From Phycisphaeraceae bacterium (GTDB lineage Bacteria; Planctomycetota; Phycisphaerae; Phycisphaerales; UBA1924): a DNA stretch of 64,000 bases. The stretch lies in assembly GCA_021297895.1 (NCBI GenBank), contig JAJTHN010000025.1:1-64000 (forward strand), in the 5' to 3' direction. Below are positions 1 through 8,099 of this stretch, in pieces. Position numbers and translations under genes: made by a program. The notes beneath the pieces are model-generated. The model was given only the letters and a program-made list of their open reading frames with translations, searched no databases and was not told where the DNA came from. Each line of letters starts with the position of its first letter. The stretch's first letter is position 1.

Positions 1-98
1 AGAACGGCGGGCGGACGTGGGGCGGAAAGGGGGCGGGACGGGGGTGAGACGGGGCGCGGAGGGGGCGGAAGAACTCCCTCCGGCTCGAAGACTCGCCA

Positions 99-124
99 CC
101 TCCCCCGTTGGGAAACGGGGGAGG
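99..124. repeat. perfect inverted repeat (11-bp stem, 4-nt loop)
   Basis: The left arm CCTCCCCCGTT (99-109) pairs exactly with AACGGGGGAGG (114-124) around a GGGA loop. The same stem core recurs at 228-250. Confidence 0.7.
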
Positions 125-145
125 AGCTTTGGGACTGAATCACTC

Positions 146-184
146 TGCCACTGTGCCACTGTGCCACTGTGCCACTGTGCCACT
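146..184. repeat. 8-bp tandem repeat, about 5 copies
   Basis: The unit TGCCACTG is repeated four times perfectly (146-177), followed by a 7-base partial copy to 184. A related motif, CACTCGGC, is repeated near 275-291. It is non-coding and a candidate for slippage length variation. Confidence 0.85.
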
Positions 185-227
185 CCCCCCGCCGCCCCCT
201 CCGCCTCGAGGACTCGCCCCCCCCGCA

Positions 228-250
228 CCTCCCCCGCCGAGCGGGGGAGG
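228..250. repeat. perfect inverted repeat (10-bp stem, 3-nt loop)
   Basis: CCTCCCCCGC (228-237) pairs with GCGGGGGAGG (241-250) around a CGA loop. It is the second copy of the hairpin unit at 99-124. Confidence 0.7.
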
Positions 251-295
251 ATCTTTCGGATTTGACCATTTGGTCACTCGGCCACTCGGCCGCGC

Positions 296-1639
296 TCAAC
301 CCTTGAGCTTGCGCTCGAGCCAGTGGATGTCCACCCCGCCCTTGCGGACCTCGGGGTCGTTCATCAGTTGCAGGTGCAGCGGGATCGTCGTCTTGATCGG
401 TTCGACCTTGAACTCGCGCAGCGCACGGGCCGTGCGCGTCATGCAGTGGTCGCGGTCGACATCGTGCACGATCAGTTTGGCGATCATCGAGTCGTACCAC
501 TTGGGCACGACGTACCCCTGCACCACGTGCGTGTCCATCCGCACGCCAGGGCCGCCCGGCGGCTGCCAGACGTTCACCGGGCCCGGCTGCGGCATGAAGC
601 CCTTGCTCGGGTCCTCCGCGTTGATGCGGCATTCGATCGCGTGGCCGTGCACGCCGATCTGGTCCTGCGTGTACGGCAGCTTCTCCCCCGCCGCCACGCG
701 GATCATCGTCTTGACGATGTCCACGCCCGTGATCATCTCCGTCACCGGGTGCTCGACCTGCACCCGCGTGTTGACCTCGAGCATGTAGAAGTTCTTCTTC
801 TCGTCCATCAGGAACTCGCACGTGGCGGCCCCGTGGTACTTGGCCAGCTTGATCAGGTTCACCGCCGCCTCGGCCACCGGGCGGATCTTCTCGCGGCTCA
901 GGCCCGGGCTCGGCGCCTCCTCGATGAGCTTCTGGTGCCGGCGCTGGATCGAGCAGTTGCGCTCCCACAGGTGGATCGCGTTGCCGAACTTGTCGCCGAT
1001 GACCTGGATCTCCACGTGCTGGGCGTGCTCGAGGTACTTCTCGATGAACACCGCGCCGTTGCCGAAGGCCGCCAGGGCCTCGGTGCTGGCGGCCTTGAGG
1101 TTGGCCAGCAGCTCGGTCTCGTTGCGGCAGATGCGCATGCCGCGACCGCCGCCGCCGGCGCTGGCCTTGATGATCACCGGGTAGCCGATCTGCGCGGCGA
1201 TCTTCACCGCCTCGGCCTCCTCCTCGATCGCGTCCGGCGAGCCGGGGAACACCGGCACCCCCGCCTCCTTGGCCGCCTTCTTGCACGCGACCTTGTCGCC
1301 CAGCCGGGCCATCGCTTCGGGCGTCGGGCCGATGAACTCGATCTTGCAGTCGCGGCAGGCCTGCGCAAACTCGGCCCGCTCGCTCAGGAAGCCGTACCCC
1401 GGGTGGATCGCATCGGCATCGCAGACCTCCGCCGCGGCGATGATCCGCGAGATGTTCAGGTAACTTTCCTTGGCCGGCCCCGGCCCGATGCAGATGGCCT
1501 GATCGGCAAGCTTGACGTACGGCGCATCCTTGTCGGCCTCCGAGAAGACGCTTACCGACTCGATGCCCAGTTCGCGGCAGGCGCGGATGATCCGCAGGGC
1601 GATCTCGCCTCGATTGGCAATCAGCACACGTGAGAACAT
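296..1639 (-). CDS. accC: biotin carboxylase subunit of acetyl-CoA carboxylase
   Basis: This is the ATP-grasp enzyme that carboxylates biotin on the carrier protein, the first half-reaction of malonyl-CoA formation for fatty-acid synthesis. The 447 residues match the usual AccC length. The N-terminus MFSRVLIANRGEIALRI is the classic start. The glycine-rich ATP loop (KASAGGGGRGMR), the EKYLE segment, the ERNCSIQRRHQKLIEE motif and the EVNTRVQVEHPVTE active-site segment are all intact. I chose the ATG at 1639 because GGAG lies 7 bases upstream and homology begins there; the frame stays open to 1711. No accB (biotin carrier) is adjacent, although the two usually sit together, so the carrier must be encoded elsewhere. 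The gene is divergent from the hydrolase at 1887. Confidence 0.97.
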   Translation of the reverse strand: MFSRVLIANRGEIALRIIRACRELGIESVSVFSEADKDAPYVKLADQAICIGPGPAKESYLNISRIIAAAEVCDADAIHPGYGFLSERAEFAQACRDCKIEFIGPTPEAMARLGDKVACKKAAKEAGVPVFPGSPDAIEEEAEAVKIAAQIGYPVIIKASAGGGGRGMRICRNETELLANLKAASTEALAAFGNGAVFIEKYLEHAQHVEIQVIGDKFGNAIHLWERNCSIQRRHQKLIEEAPSPGLSREKIRPVAEAAVNLIKLAKYHGAATCEFLMDEKKNFYMLEVNTRVQVEHPVTEMITGVDIVKTMIRVAAGEKLPYTQDQIGVHGHAIECRINAEDPSKGFMPQPGPVNVWQPPGGPGVRMDTHVVQGYVVPKWYDSMIAKLIVHDVDRDHCMTRTARALREFKVEPIKTTIPLHLQLMNDPEVRKGGVDIHWLERKLKG

Positions 1640-1759
1640 GGGCAACTCCGATGGGGTCCGCGGTCGTTCGATGATCCGAGCGGAGATGGTACACCGCCGA
1701 TCCCCCGCCATGCTCGGTTCGGGCGGTGGCGGTGGGCGGTGGGGGGGTGTGGTTGGGTG

Positions 1760-1807
1760 GGCCTGGTGTTGGGCCTGGTGTTGGGCTAGGTGCTAGGCGT
1801 GGTGATG
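1760..1807. repeat. degenerate 12-bp tandem repeat, 4 copies
   Basis: Four successive 12-mers: GGCCTGGTGTTG twice exactly, then two diverged copies. The surroundings (about 1720-1825) are strongly G-rich on the plus strand. It lies in the divergent promoter region between accC and the hydrolase gene, so copy number could affect spacing of regulatory elements. Confidence 0.8.
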
Positions 1808-1886
1808 GGTGGTGGCGGTGGGCGAGGGCGGCAATCGATCGTCCCCCGCGGTCGTTGAGCCGATGATGCTGGACAAGGAGCGCACC

Positions 1887-3233
1887 GTGAAGAACAGCCG
1901 AGCGACCGGACAATCTACGGCCCGGGCCTTTGCCGGCGCGATGGCGGTGGTGGCGTTGGCCGTCGCGTGCGCTGCGCAGAGCGGTGCCGCGGCGGCCGCG
2001 GGAGGCCCGGCGAGCGGCTCCGCCGCCCCCGTCGCGGCGGATCGTCCGGGGGATCGCGCGTCGCATCGCGCGCCGGACTTCGCCGCCGCCGCGAGGCATC
2101 ACGCCGATTCGGCCGGGTTGGCGATGCTCGTGATGATCGATGGCAAGGTCGTCTTCGAGCAGTACGAACCGGGCACCACCGCCCAGAGCGCCCTGCCGCT
2201 GTACAGCGGGAGTAAGAGTTTCGTGGGCGTGCTGGCGATGGCGGCGGTGCAGGACGGCCTGATCACGCTCGATGAGCGTGTCAGCGACACGATCACCGAG
2301 TGGCGCAGCGACGATCGGAAGAAGAACATCACCGTCCGCCAGTTGCTCGACCTTTCCAGCGGGCTGGCGCCGACGACGCGCGAGCTGGCCCCCGGCGGGT
2401 TGCTCCGCGCGCGCCCGACGGATGGCCCTGGCCGCGATGGGCCAGCCCGCAGTGAACAGGATGCCGAAGACCCGACCGCCGATCGCGCCAAGCGCGACAC
2501 CTTTCGCATCGCCGTGGATGTCCGCGCCGCCGCCGACCCTGGCGAGCGCTTCGCCTACGGCCCGAGCCACTACTTCGCCTTCGGCGAGTTCCTCACGCGG
2601 AAACTCAGGGCTTCAACGCTGCCGACGAAGACCTTCAACGAGTACCTGCAGGCCCGACTGTTCGATCACCTTGGCCTCAAGGCCAGCGCCTTCCGCGTTG
2701 ACGCGGCGGGCAATCCCGATCTTCCCGGCGGCGCTCGCATGAACGCCCGCGACTGGGCGCGATTCGGGCAGTTCGTGCTGGACAGAGGCAGCATCGCCGC
2801 GGCGGATGGTGCCCGAACGCAGATCATCGACGCCGACCTGCTCGCCGCGTGCTTTGTGCCATCACGCGCCAACCCGGCGTACGGCCTGACGTGGTGGCTG
2901 CTGCAATCCGGCACCGAACCCGCAGCGGTGGCGGATCGGCTCTCCTCGGCCGAGGCGACCGCGCCCGGGCTGACCGGTCCCGACGGCAAGCCGATCGAGG
3001 TGTACATGGCCGCGGGCGCGGGCAAGCAACGCCTGTACGTGATCCCGCAGTGGAACATGGTGGTGGTGCGCCTGGCGCGATTCGGTCCTGGCGGGCGCGA
3101 CTTCAGCAACGCCCAGTTCCTCGCGCCGCTGCTGGGCGTGGATCTGCCGAAGGATCTGGCCAATCCCGCGACCGCGCCCCAGGCCGAGCGGCGGCGGCTG
3201 CGCGACATGCTCGACCGCAATCGCGAGCGGTGA
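1887..3233 (+). CDS. exported serine hydrolase, class C beta-lactamase/DD-peptidase fold
   Basis: This is a penicillin-binding-protein-like serine hydrolase. A GTG start at 1887 is preferred because AAGGAG lies 6 bases upstream; the frame is open from 1809. The protein (448 residues) begins with a basic n-region and an Ala-rich hydrophobic segment, a likely signal peptide. The nucleophile motif is S107-G-S-K110. A Tyr-containing second motif (YGPSH) and a TWWLL segment follow. The canonical HTG/KTG third motif is not obvious; GAGKQ stands near its place. Substrate is unknown; such proteins act on peptidoglycan peptides or small esters. A paralogue of similar length and motif order lies at 25475-26818. 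Confidence 0.85.
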   Translation: MKNSRATGQSTARAFAGAMAVVALAVACAAQSGAAAAAGGPASGSAAPVAADRPGDRASHRAPDFAAAARHHADSAGLAMLVMIDGKVVFEQYEPGTTAQSALPLYSGSKSFVGVLAMAAVQDGLITLDERVSDTITEWRSDDRKKNITVRQLLDLSSGLAPTTRELAPGGLLRARPTDGPGRDGPARSEQDAEDPTADRAKRDTFRIAVDVRAAADPGERFAYGPSHYFAFGEFLTRKLRASTLPTKTFNEYLQARLFDHLGLKASAFRVDAAGNPDLPGGARMNARDWARFGQFVLDRGSIAAADGARTQIIDADLLAACFVPSRANPAYGLTWWLLQSGTEPAAVADRLSSAEATAPGLTGPDGKPIEVYMAAGAGKQRLYVIPQWNMVVVRLARFGPGGRDFSNAQFLAPLLGVDLPKDLANPATAPQAERRRLRDMLDRNRER

Positions 3234-3582
3234 GGTCGGGTCCAAGTCACCCGGGCTGCATGGAGTGCGGGTTAGGTCCGGGTCATGTGCGGGCAGACGC
3301 TTCGATCGCCTTCGAAGTGATCGATTCGGCGGATCGATGTGCAGGGCCTTATGCGTGGCACCGAGCCTCACACGACCCGCGAGCCGTGCGCTGTCGGGGT
3401 CGGCCTCGCTGTGAGGCCGCCCCGGCGGCACCGCGGGTGGCGCACTTTCCCGCGAGCGTTGGCACTTTCCTCGCGTTGCAGTACGCCCTTGCTCTTGAAT
3501 GGCTGTGCGGGAACGGGTCTTTCGGCACCACCGCCGAGGTTGTGGCCCCGAAGCCGTCGGTCGGAAGAAGGAGAGATATCGC
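3234..3582. other. intergenic region before PEP-CTERM-like gene
   Basis: No gene is supported. Two imperfect copies of a GGCACTTTCC-CGCGAGCG element occur around 3440-3475. The stretch probably holds the promoter of the gene at 3583. AAGGAG at 3567-3573 is the ribosome-binding site of that gene. I see no convincing -35/-10 pair. Confidence 0.5.
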
Positions 3583-4272
3583 ATGCATCATTGTGTTTGT
3601 TCGCGCATCCTCGCGCCCGTTGCCATGGCCGCGATGGCCGCATTGCCCGTGGTTCTGCCGTCAGTCGCGAGCGCTCAGTGGCTGGTTACGGACAGTGCCA
3701 TGACCCTGTCCAACTGGTCGCTGACCGTCTTCCAGTTCGGGCCTAACGGCGGCACCGGCAATGTGACCCAGTCGGCCAGCGGCCTTCCCGGCTCGGCGAT
3801 GCAGGTCAACAACTCCTGCGGCAGCAACTTCAGCGGCTCGTGGAACGTGTTGGTCTATTCGCCGTTTACTTACACGCCCGCCAACGCCGGCGCGATTACG
3901 AACCTCTCGTTCTCGATCGACAGTCGCTTCATCGACCGGCTGCAGGCGCTCAGTTTCATCATCGAACAGGGCAGCCACGTCTGGCGCGTCGCGTATTGGA
4001 CCAACACGTCGTCGTGGACGACGTACAGCATCACCAACGTCACGAGCGCGAGCATCGCTCCGCTGTCCACCGGCGCTCCGTTGCTGCCCGATCTGTCCGC
4101 CGCGGGCGCACCGCTGCGCTTTGGCTTTGCCAGCGCCAACAGCAGCGCGGGGGGCTTCGGGTACACCACGTCGGGTCTGTACGACAACTTCCGTGTGGAG
4201 TTTGTGCCCGCGCCGGGCGTCGCGGCGATGTTCGGCGCGATGGGCCTGCTCGCGTCGCGTCGCCGCCGCTGA
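3583..4272 (+). CDS. secreted protein with PEP-CTERM-like sorting tail
   Basis: The start ATG has AAGGAG about 10 bases upstream. The 229-residue product has a signal peptide (basic start, MAAMAALPVVLPSVASAQ, cleavage likely after SAQ or ASA). The mature part is rich in Ser, Thr, Asn and beta-strand patterns, with a jelly-roll-like look but no recognised domain. It ends VPAPG, a short hydrophobic stretch, then RRRR, the layout of PEP-CTERM/exosortase sorting signals. It is probably anchored at, or released from, the cell surface. No exosortase gene lies in this window. Confidence 0.75.
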   Translation: MHHCVCSRILAPVAMAAMAALPVVLPSVASAQWLVTDSAMTLSNWSLTVFQFGPNGGTGNVTQSASGLPGSAMQVNNSCGSNFSGSWNVLVYSPFTYTPANAGAITNLSFSIDSRFIDRLQALSFIIEQGSHVWRVAYWTNTSSWTTYSITNVTSASIAPLSTGAPLLPDLSAAGAPLRFGFASANSSAGGFGYTTSGLYDNFRVEFVPAPGVAAMFGAMGLLASRRRR

Positions 4273-4287
4273 GAACGTCCGCCCGGT

Positions 4288-5553
4288 TCAGAGCACGCGT
4301 TTGCTGCGCGGATAACTCCCCAGCACCGTCAGTTCCTTGCAGTGCTTGCGCGCGCTGGTCAGGGCCTTGGTCATTGCGCTATCACCGATGTGTCCCTGGG
4401 CATCGATGAAGAACGAGTACGTCCAGTTCGTTCGGCCGCTGGGGCGCTTGTCGATGTGCGTGAGGTTCACCTTCGCCCGTTCGAAGCACGAGAGCACGCT
4501 GACGAGCGAGCCGGGCTTGTTGAGCGTGGTGAAAAGGATCGAGGTCTTGTCATCGCCGGAGCGCTGCGCCTGCGTGCGTGAGATCACCGCGAAGCGTGTG
4601 AGGTTGTCCGGGTTGTCCTCGATCTTGGGAAAGAGGATGTTCACGCCGTAGAGCTCGCCGGCCAGTTCGTTGCCGATCGCCGCGATGGGCGGGCCCTCGC
4701 GTTCGTCGGAATCCGCGCCCTTGCCGCCGCGCTTGGCGGTTCCGCCGCCGCCGCCGGTGGCCTCGGCCACCATCTGCACACCCCGGCTGCTGCTCGCGAC
4801 CGGCACGAGTTCCGCGCGCGGGTACTGCGTGGCCAGCCACGTGCGGCACTGGCTGAAGACCTCCGGTTTGGAGTAGATCTTCTCGATGCGACCCGGTCGG
4901 CAGTTGGCCATCAACGCGTGATGGATCGCCAGTTGCACCTCGGCGTACACATGCACCCTGCCCGCGCTGGCGATGAAGGCGTCGAGCGTCTCGGTCACGC
5001 CGCCGTGGATCGAGTTCTCGATCGGCACCAGGCCGTAATCGACATGCCCGCGCACCACCTCGTTGAAGACGCCGGCGATCTCGTGCAGGTCGTGGAACGC
5101 GACCGAGGAGCCGAAGTGCCGCGTCGCGGCCACGTGCGAGAAACTCCCCTGCGGGCCGAGATAGCCGATCTTCAGCGGCTGCTCCAGCGCGAACGATCCG
5201 CTCATGAGTTCGCGATAAATCGCCTCGATCGTGCGTGCCGGCAGCGGGCCCTGGTTGCGTCCGAGCACGCGCGAGAGCACCTCGGCCTCGCGGTGCGGCG
5301 CGTAGATCGGTATCGAGTTGGCCCGCTTGTACTCCCCGACCTTCACGACCAGTTTCGACCGCTCGTTGAGCAGCTCGATGATCTTCGCGTCCAGCGCGTC
5401 GATGCCTTGCCGCAGCGCGGGCAGATCCGCCGCGCTCACGCCCGGCGCGCCTCCCGTGCGCTTCGTGCCGGCCTTCGACGCAGCGACCCCCGCGGCGGCA
5501 TCGGTGCGCTTTGATCGACTCTTGGATGACGAACTTCGCTTTGACGTGCCCAT
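4288..5553 (-). CDS. pheA: bifunctional chorismate mutase / prephenate dehydratase
   Basis: This is a P-protein of phenylalanine synthesis: chorismate to prephenate, then prephenate to phenylpyruvate. It has 421 residues from the ATG at 5553 (GGAG upstream). Order: a Ser/Lys-rich tail (1-42), an AroQ-type chorismate mutase (about 43-125, with LRQGIDALDAKIIELLNERS), the dehydratase domain (about 130-320, with GYLGPQGSFSH and PIENSIHGGVTETLD, and TRF in NLTRFAVIS), and a C-terminal ACT domain with NKPGSL and ESRP-like TNWTYSFFID segments for phenylalanine feedback. Odd: a Gly/Lys/Asp-rich loop of about 22 residues (near 265-287) is inserted in the dehydratase domain just before the AAIGNELAGELYG segment. 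Confidence 0.95.
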   Translation of the reverse strand: MGTSKRSSSSKSRSKRTDAAAGVAASKAGTKRTGGAPGVSAADLPALRQGIDALDAKIIELLNERSKLVVKVGEYKRANSIPIYAPHREAEVLSRVLGRNQGPLPARTIEAIYRELMSGSFALEQPLKIGYLGPQGSFSHVAATRHFGSSVAFHDLHEIAGVFNEVVRGHVDYGLVPIENSIHGGVTETLDAFIASAGRVHVYAEVQLAIHHALMANCRPGRIEKIYSKPEVFSQCRTWLATQYPRAELVPVASSSRGVQMVAEATGGGGGTAKRGGKGADSDEREGPPIAAIGNELAGELYGVNILFPKIEDNPDNLTRFAVISRTQAQRSGDDKTSILFTTLNKPGSLVSVLSCFERAKVNLTHIDKRPSGRTNWTYSFFIDAQGHIGDSAMTKALTSARKHCKELTVLGSYPRSKRVL

Positions 5554-5587
5554 AGCGCTCCAGCGTACAACACCGGCGTGGTTCGAT

Positions 5588-6565
5588 CTACCTCGGTGCA
5601 CCCTCGGGCGCGGTTGTGCTCCACGCATCCAGCGCCGCCGATAGTTCTCGGGCCACGCGCAGCAGCCCCGGCCCGGGCACCAGCCCCTCGCTGTCGTTGA
5701 TCAGCACGACGCGCCCGGCGCGCACCGCGGGAATCGTTTCCAGCGCCAGCGGTCCCAGCGCCTCCTTCGCGCGACGATCGCTCGGCGTCTCCGAGGCCTC
5801 TCCGCCCGCCGCACGCGGCAGGATCAGCACGATCGCGCCGGGTGCGCGAGCGATCACATCTTCGACATCGAGGCTCGCGTACGCACCAAGGTCCGCCGCC
5901 GCGCTCGTGCCGCCGAGCCTCAGGAGCATGTCGTGGTGATACGACCCCGGCCCCAGCGCCGCCGGGGGCGACACCGCCGCCAGCAGCAGCACGCGACCGG
6001 CGGCGGCCCGCTCCGGCCGCGGCGTGAGCGCCGCCGCGAGTTCCTCGCTCAGCCGCGGCATCTTCGCCGCCGATTCGACGCTCATGCTCGGAGCCAACAC
6101 CGAGTCGCGGACCTCGTCGGCCGCTTTGGCGACCTGGTCGAGTGTCAGCAGCGGAAACGACCGCACCTGCCACCCCTGACTCGCGGCCAGTTCCACCAGG
6201 CGCTCGGGCAGGGCCCGCTCGCCCCACTGGAGCAGAACGTGCGTCGGCGCGACGCGGAGCAGCACTTCGTAATCGATCCCGGCCTGATCGCCGCCCACGG
6301 CGATGCTCGACGGGCTCCACGCGTCAAAGCCGTGTCGCGCGACCATCGTGTCGGCTCTGCCCAGGTACCGAATCGTCGACGCCAGACCCGGCGCGAGCAC
6401 CGCCAGGCGCGGGCCGGGTGCGCTCGACGGGGGCTCGCTGGCCGCCGGCCCGGCGCGCCGGCAGGCAGCGGTCGCGGCGACGATCATCATTGCGCCCAGC
6501 GCCGCGAGCCACAGCGAGCCCGAGCGCAGCACCGAACGCCGTACGTGCCAACGCCGCGCGGTCAC
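5588..6565 (-). CDS. periplasmic binding lipoprotein, BtuF/FecB-like
   Basis: Likely the substrate-binding part of an ABC importer for cobalamin, haem or a siderophore. The N-terminus carries a basic stretch, a hydrophobic helix and a lipobox-like AATAAC, so it should be a lipoprotein. The core follows the helical-backbone binding-protein pattern: an N-lobe with LAVLAPGLASTIRYLG, then a 'VAPTHVLLQWGE' strand, and a C-lobe ending in AVRAGRVVLIND. The GTG start at 6565 overlaps the stop of the upstream gene (GTGA), so it is translationally coupled to the BshC-like gene. No permease or ATPase partner is adjacent. The ligand cannot be told from sequence. Confidence 0.7.
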   Translation of the reverse strand: MTARRWHVRRSVLRSGSLWLAALGAMMIVAATAACRRAGPAASEPPSSAPGPRLAVLAPGLASTIRYLGRADTMVARHGFDAWSPSSIAVGGDQAGIDYEVLLRVAPTHVLLQWGERALPERLVELAASQGWQVRSFPLLTLDQVAKAADEVRDSVLAPSMSVESAAKMPRLSEELAAALTPRPERAAAGRVLLLAAVSPPAALGPGSYHHDMLLRLGGTSAAADLGAYASLDVEDVIARAPGAIVLILPRAAGGEASETPSDRRAKEALGPLALETIPAVRAGRVVLINDSEGLVPGPGLLRVARELSAALDAWSTTAPEGAPR

Positions 6566-8097
6566 GCCGCACCCGCGTCATCGAAGGCGCGATCGATCTT
6601 CGCCGCCAGCTCGGCCAGATCCTCGTCCGGATAGAGAGCGATCGACCAGTCCCGCGCCAGCGCGACGCGGGCAAGGTCGGCGCGCGTGCGGGCATCGATC
6701 GCCTGGCGACGCACCGCGGCCAGTCGCTCGCCGCGCTCCTCGCGAAGGCGTTCGAGCGTTTCGTGCATGTGCAGGTACAGCGCGCGGCGCTCGCTTGAGC
6801 CCGCCGGCTTGGCCGCGATGAGCGCGAGCATGGCGCGCTTCAGGCCCTGGCCGGAGCGGTGGCCCAGCAGCGCGGGCTGGTGCAGCGCCGCGTGGACCTT
6901 CCAGCGGGCGTGTTCGACTTCGCCGGGCCGGAGCGGCTCGGGCGAGAACGCGCCCATATCCAGCGTCACATCCGCCGTGGCCATGACACTCGGCGCGAGT
7001 TCCTGCCCCAGCCACTCCTTGAACCAGACCTCCGCCGCGCGGTCATAGCCGCCAGAGCCGTGGTCCTGGCCGGAGGCCCCTCCGCCCATGCCGTGGATGA
7101 AGAGATCGCATCCGGCCAGCCGAATCAGGCCCGACATCATCAGGGCCCTGGGCGCGACTTGTGTCGGGATCGGCATGCCGCCGCCGGTTGTGGTCACGTA
7201 CACGCGCGATCGCATGCCCGTCGCCGGGTCCACACGCCAGAGCGGAAGTTCGATGCGGTCGCGCTCCGGTCGCACGATCATGGGCGTCATGCCCGTGCCG
7301 GGACATCGCGCCAGCGCGGCGTTGTACGCGTTTGCGCACGCCAGCGGGTCGCGCACCATCCGATCGAGCAGCGTGTTGAACAGGTCCGTGTCGCTCAAGC
7401 GCGATGCGTACACCGCGACCATCGTGGGTTCGGCCAGGCCCGGCACCGCCGAGGTGAGCAGATCGCGAGCGGCGTTCCAATGTTGTTCGGCGAGGCTGCA
7501 CTCCCGCGCACCGGCCTGCGCCCCAGCGACCGCGTCGTGCCCGGCGTGCCGAACGTTCCGCGAGAGCGCCTCGGCCGCACGGGCCAGGCCCCGCGGCACC
7601 GATGCGGCCGCCCACGAGGCGCCGCGCGTTGCGGGAGTTTGGCCCGGCGACAGGACTATCGCATCGGCCTCGATGCGCATCGCCCGGAGCGCCATGGGCA
7701 CGTGATCGCTCGCCAGATCCTGCGCGAGCTTCTCCGAGCCGATGCGCACGCGGTCCACGCCAAGGGTGGTCGGCTCGCCGCCGTTGGTGCCCATCACGAT
7801 CGGTGCGCGGATCACCGTGCAGTCCTGCGGATCCTGATCGACGACGATCCACGATGGTGTCGCGCCGAGCCGACGCGCCAGCGAGACCGTCGCCATGAAC
7901 TTCGCCGCGATCCCCGGGTGCCAGAGCGTGGCCTGGTGGCCGCTCATGATGACCGGAGCCGTGCCGTCGGTGCCGCCAACGCCGATCTGCTGGCGAAATC
8001 GCCGCGCATCGCCGGTCGGGCCGCCCGCGCGTCGGCGCTCCAGCCATGTGCGCCACTGCGCCGGCTCGGGCTCGAACTTCACGCGCGATACGGGCAT
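6562..8097 (-). CDS. conserved protein resembling bacillithiol enzyme BshC
   Basis: 511 residues from the ATG at 8097, 2 bases after the dus stop and overlapping the next gene by 4 bases, so it sits in the middle of a three-gene unit. I do not recognise it for certain. The segment VIMSGHQATLWHPGIAAK (49-66) followed by PSWIVVDQDPQD (81-92) resembles the order of motifs in BshC, the putative cysteine-adding enzyme of bacillithiol synthesis (a G-Q/H-Q turn, a conserved Lys, then a W-I-x-x-E/D-D-x-D strand). The C-terminal ~110 residues look like a long Arg/Ala/Leu-rich coiled coil, as in BshC. A BshB1-like deacetylase is encoded 2 kb away. The name stays tentative. Confidence 0.5.
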   Translation of the reverse strand: MPVSRVKFEPEPAQWRTWLERRRAGGPTGDARRFRQQIGVGGTDGTAPVIMSGHQATLWHPGIAAKFMATVSLARRLGATPSWIVVDQDPQDCTVIRAPIVMGTNGGEPTTLGVDRVRIGSEKLAQDLASDHVPMALRAMRIEADAIVLSPGQTPATRGASWAAASVPRGLARAAEALSRNVRHAGHDAVAGAQAGARECSLAEQHWNAARDLLTSAVPGLAEPTMVAVYASRLSDTDLFNTLLDRMVRDPLACANAYNAALARCPGTGMTPMIVRPERDRIELPLWRVDPATGMRSRVYVTTTGGGMPIPTQVAPRALMMSGLIRLAGCDLFIHGMGGGASGQDHGSGGYDRAAEVWFKEWLGQELAPSVMATADVTLDMGAFSPEPLRPGEVEHARWKVHAALHQPALLGHRSGQGLKRAMLALIAAKPAGSSERRALYLHMHETLERLREERGERLAAVRRQAIDARTRADLARVALARDWSIALYPDEDLAELAAKIDRAFDDAGAA

Positions 8098-8099
8098 GG

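Larger units (their letters stand above)
1..295. other. G/C-skewed intergenic region with duplicated hairpin unit
   Basis: No credible gene: reading frames here are low-complexity. The stretch holds two similar blocks, each made of a 'CTCGA.GACTCGCC' lead, a perfect hairpin with a CCTCCCCC/GGGGGAGG stem, and a trailing CTTT-GGA element. Block 1 covers about 83-140 and block 2 about 205-265. An 8-bp tandem repeat sits between them. It lies downstream of accC (which reads leftwards), so the hairpins could end or stabilise that transcript, but there is no clear T-run on that strand. Confidence 0.6.

Noticed and set aside
146-184. Tandem TGCCACTG repeat as a CRISPR-like array
   Set aside because: The unit is 8 bp, without spacers, and no cas gene is present.
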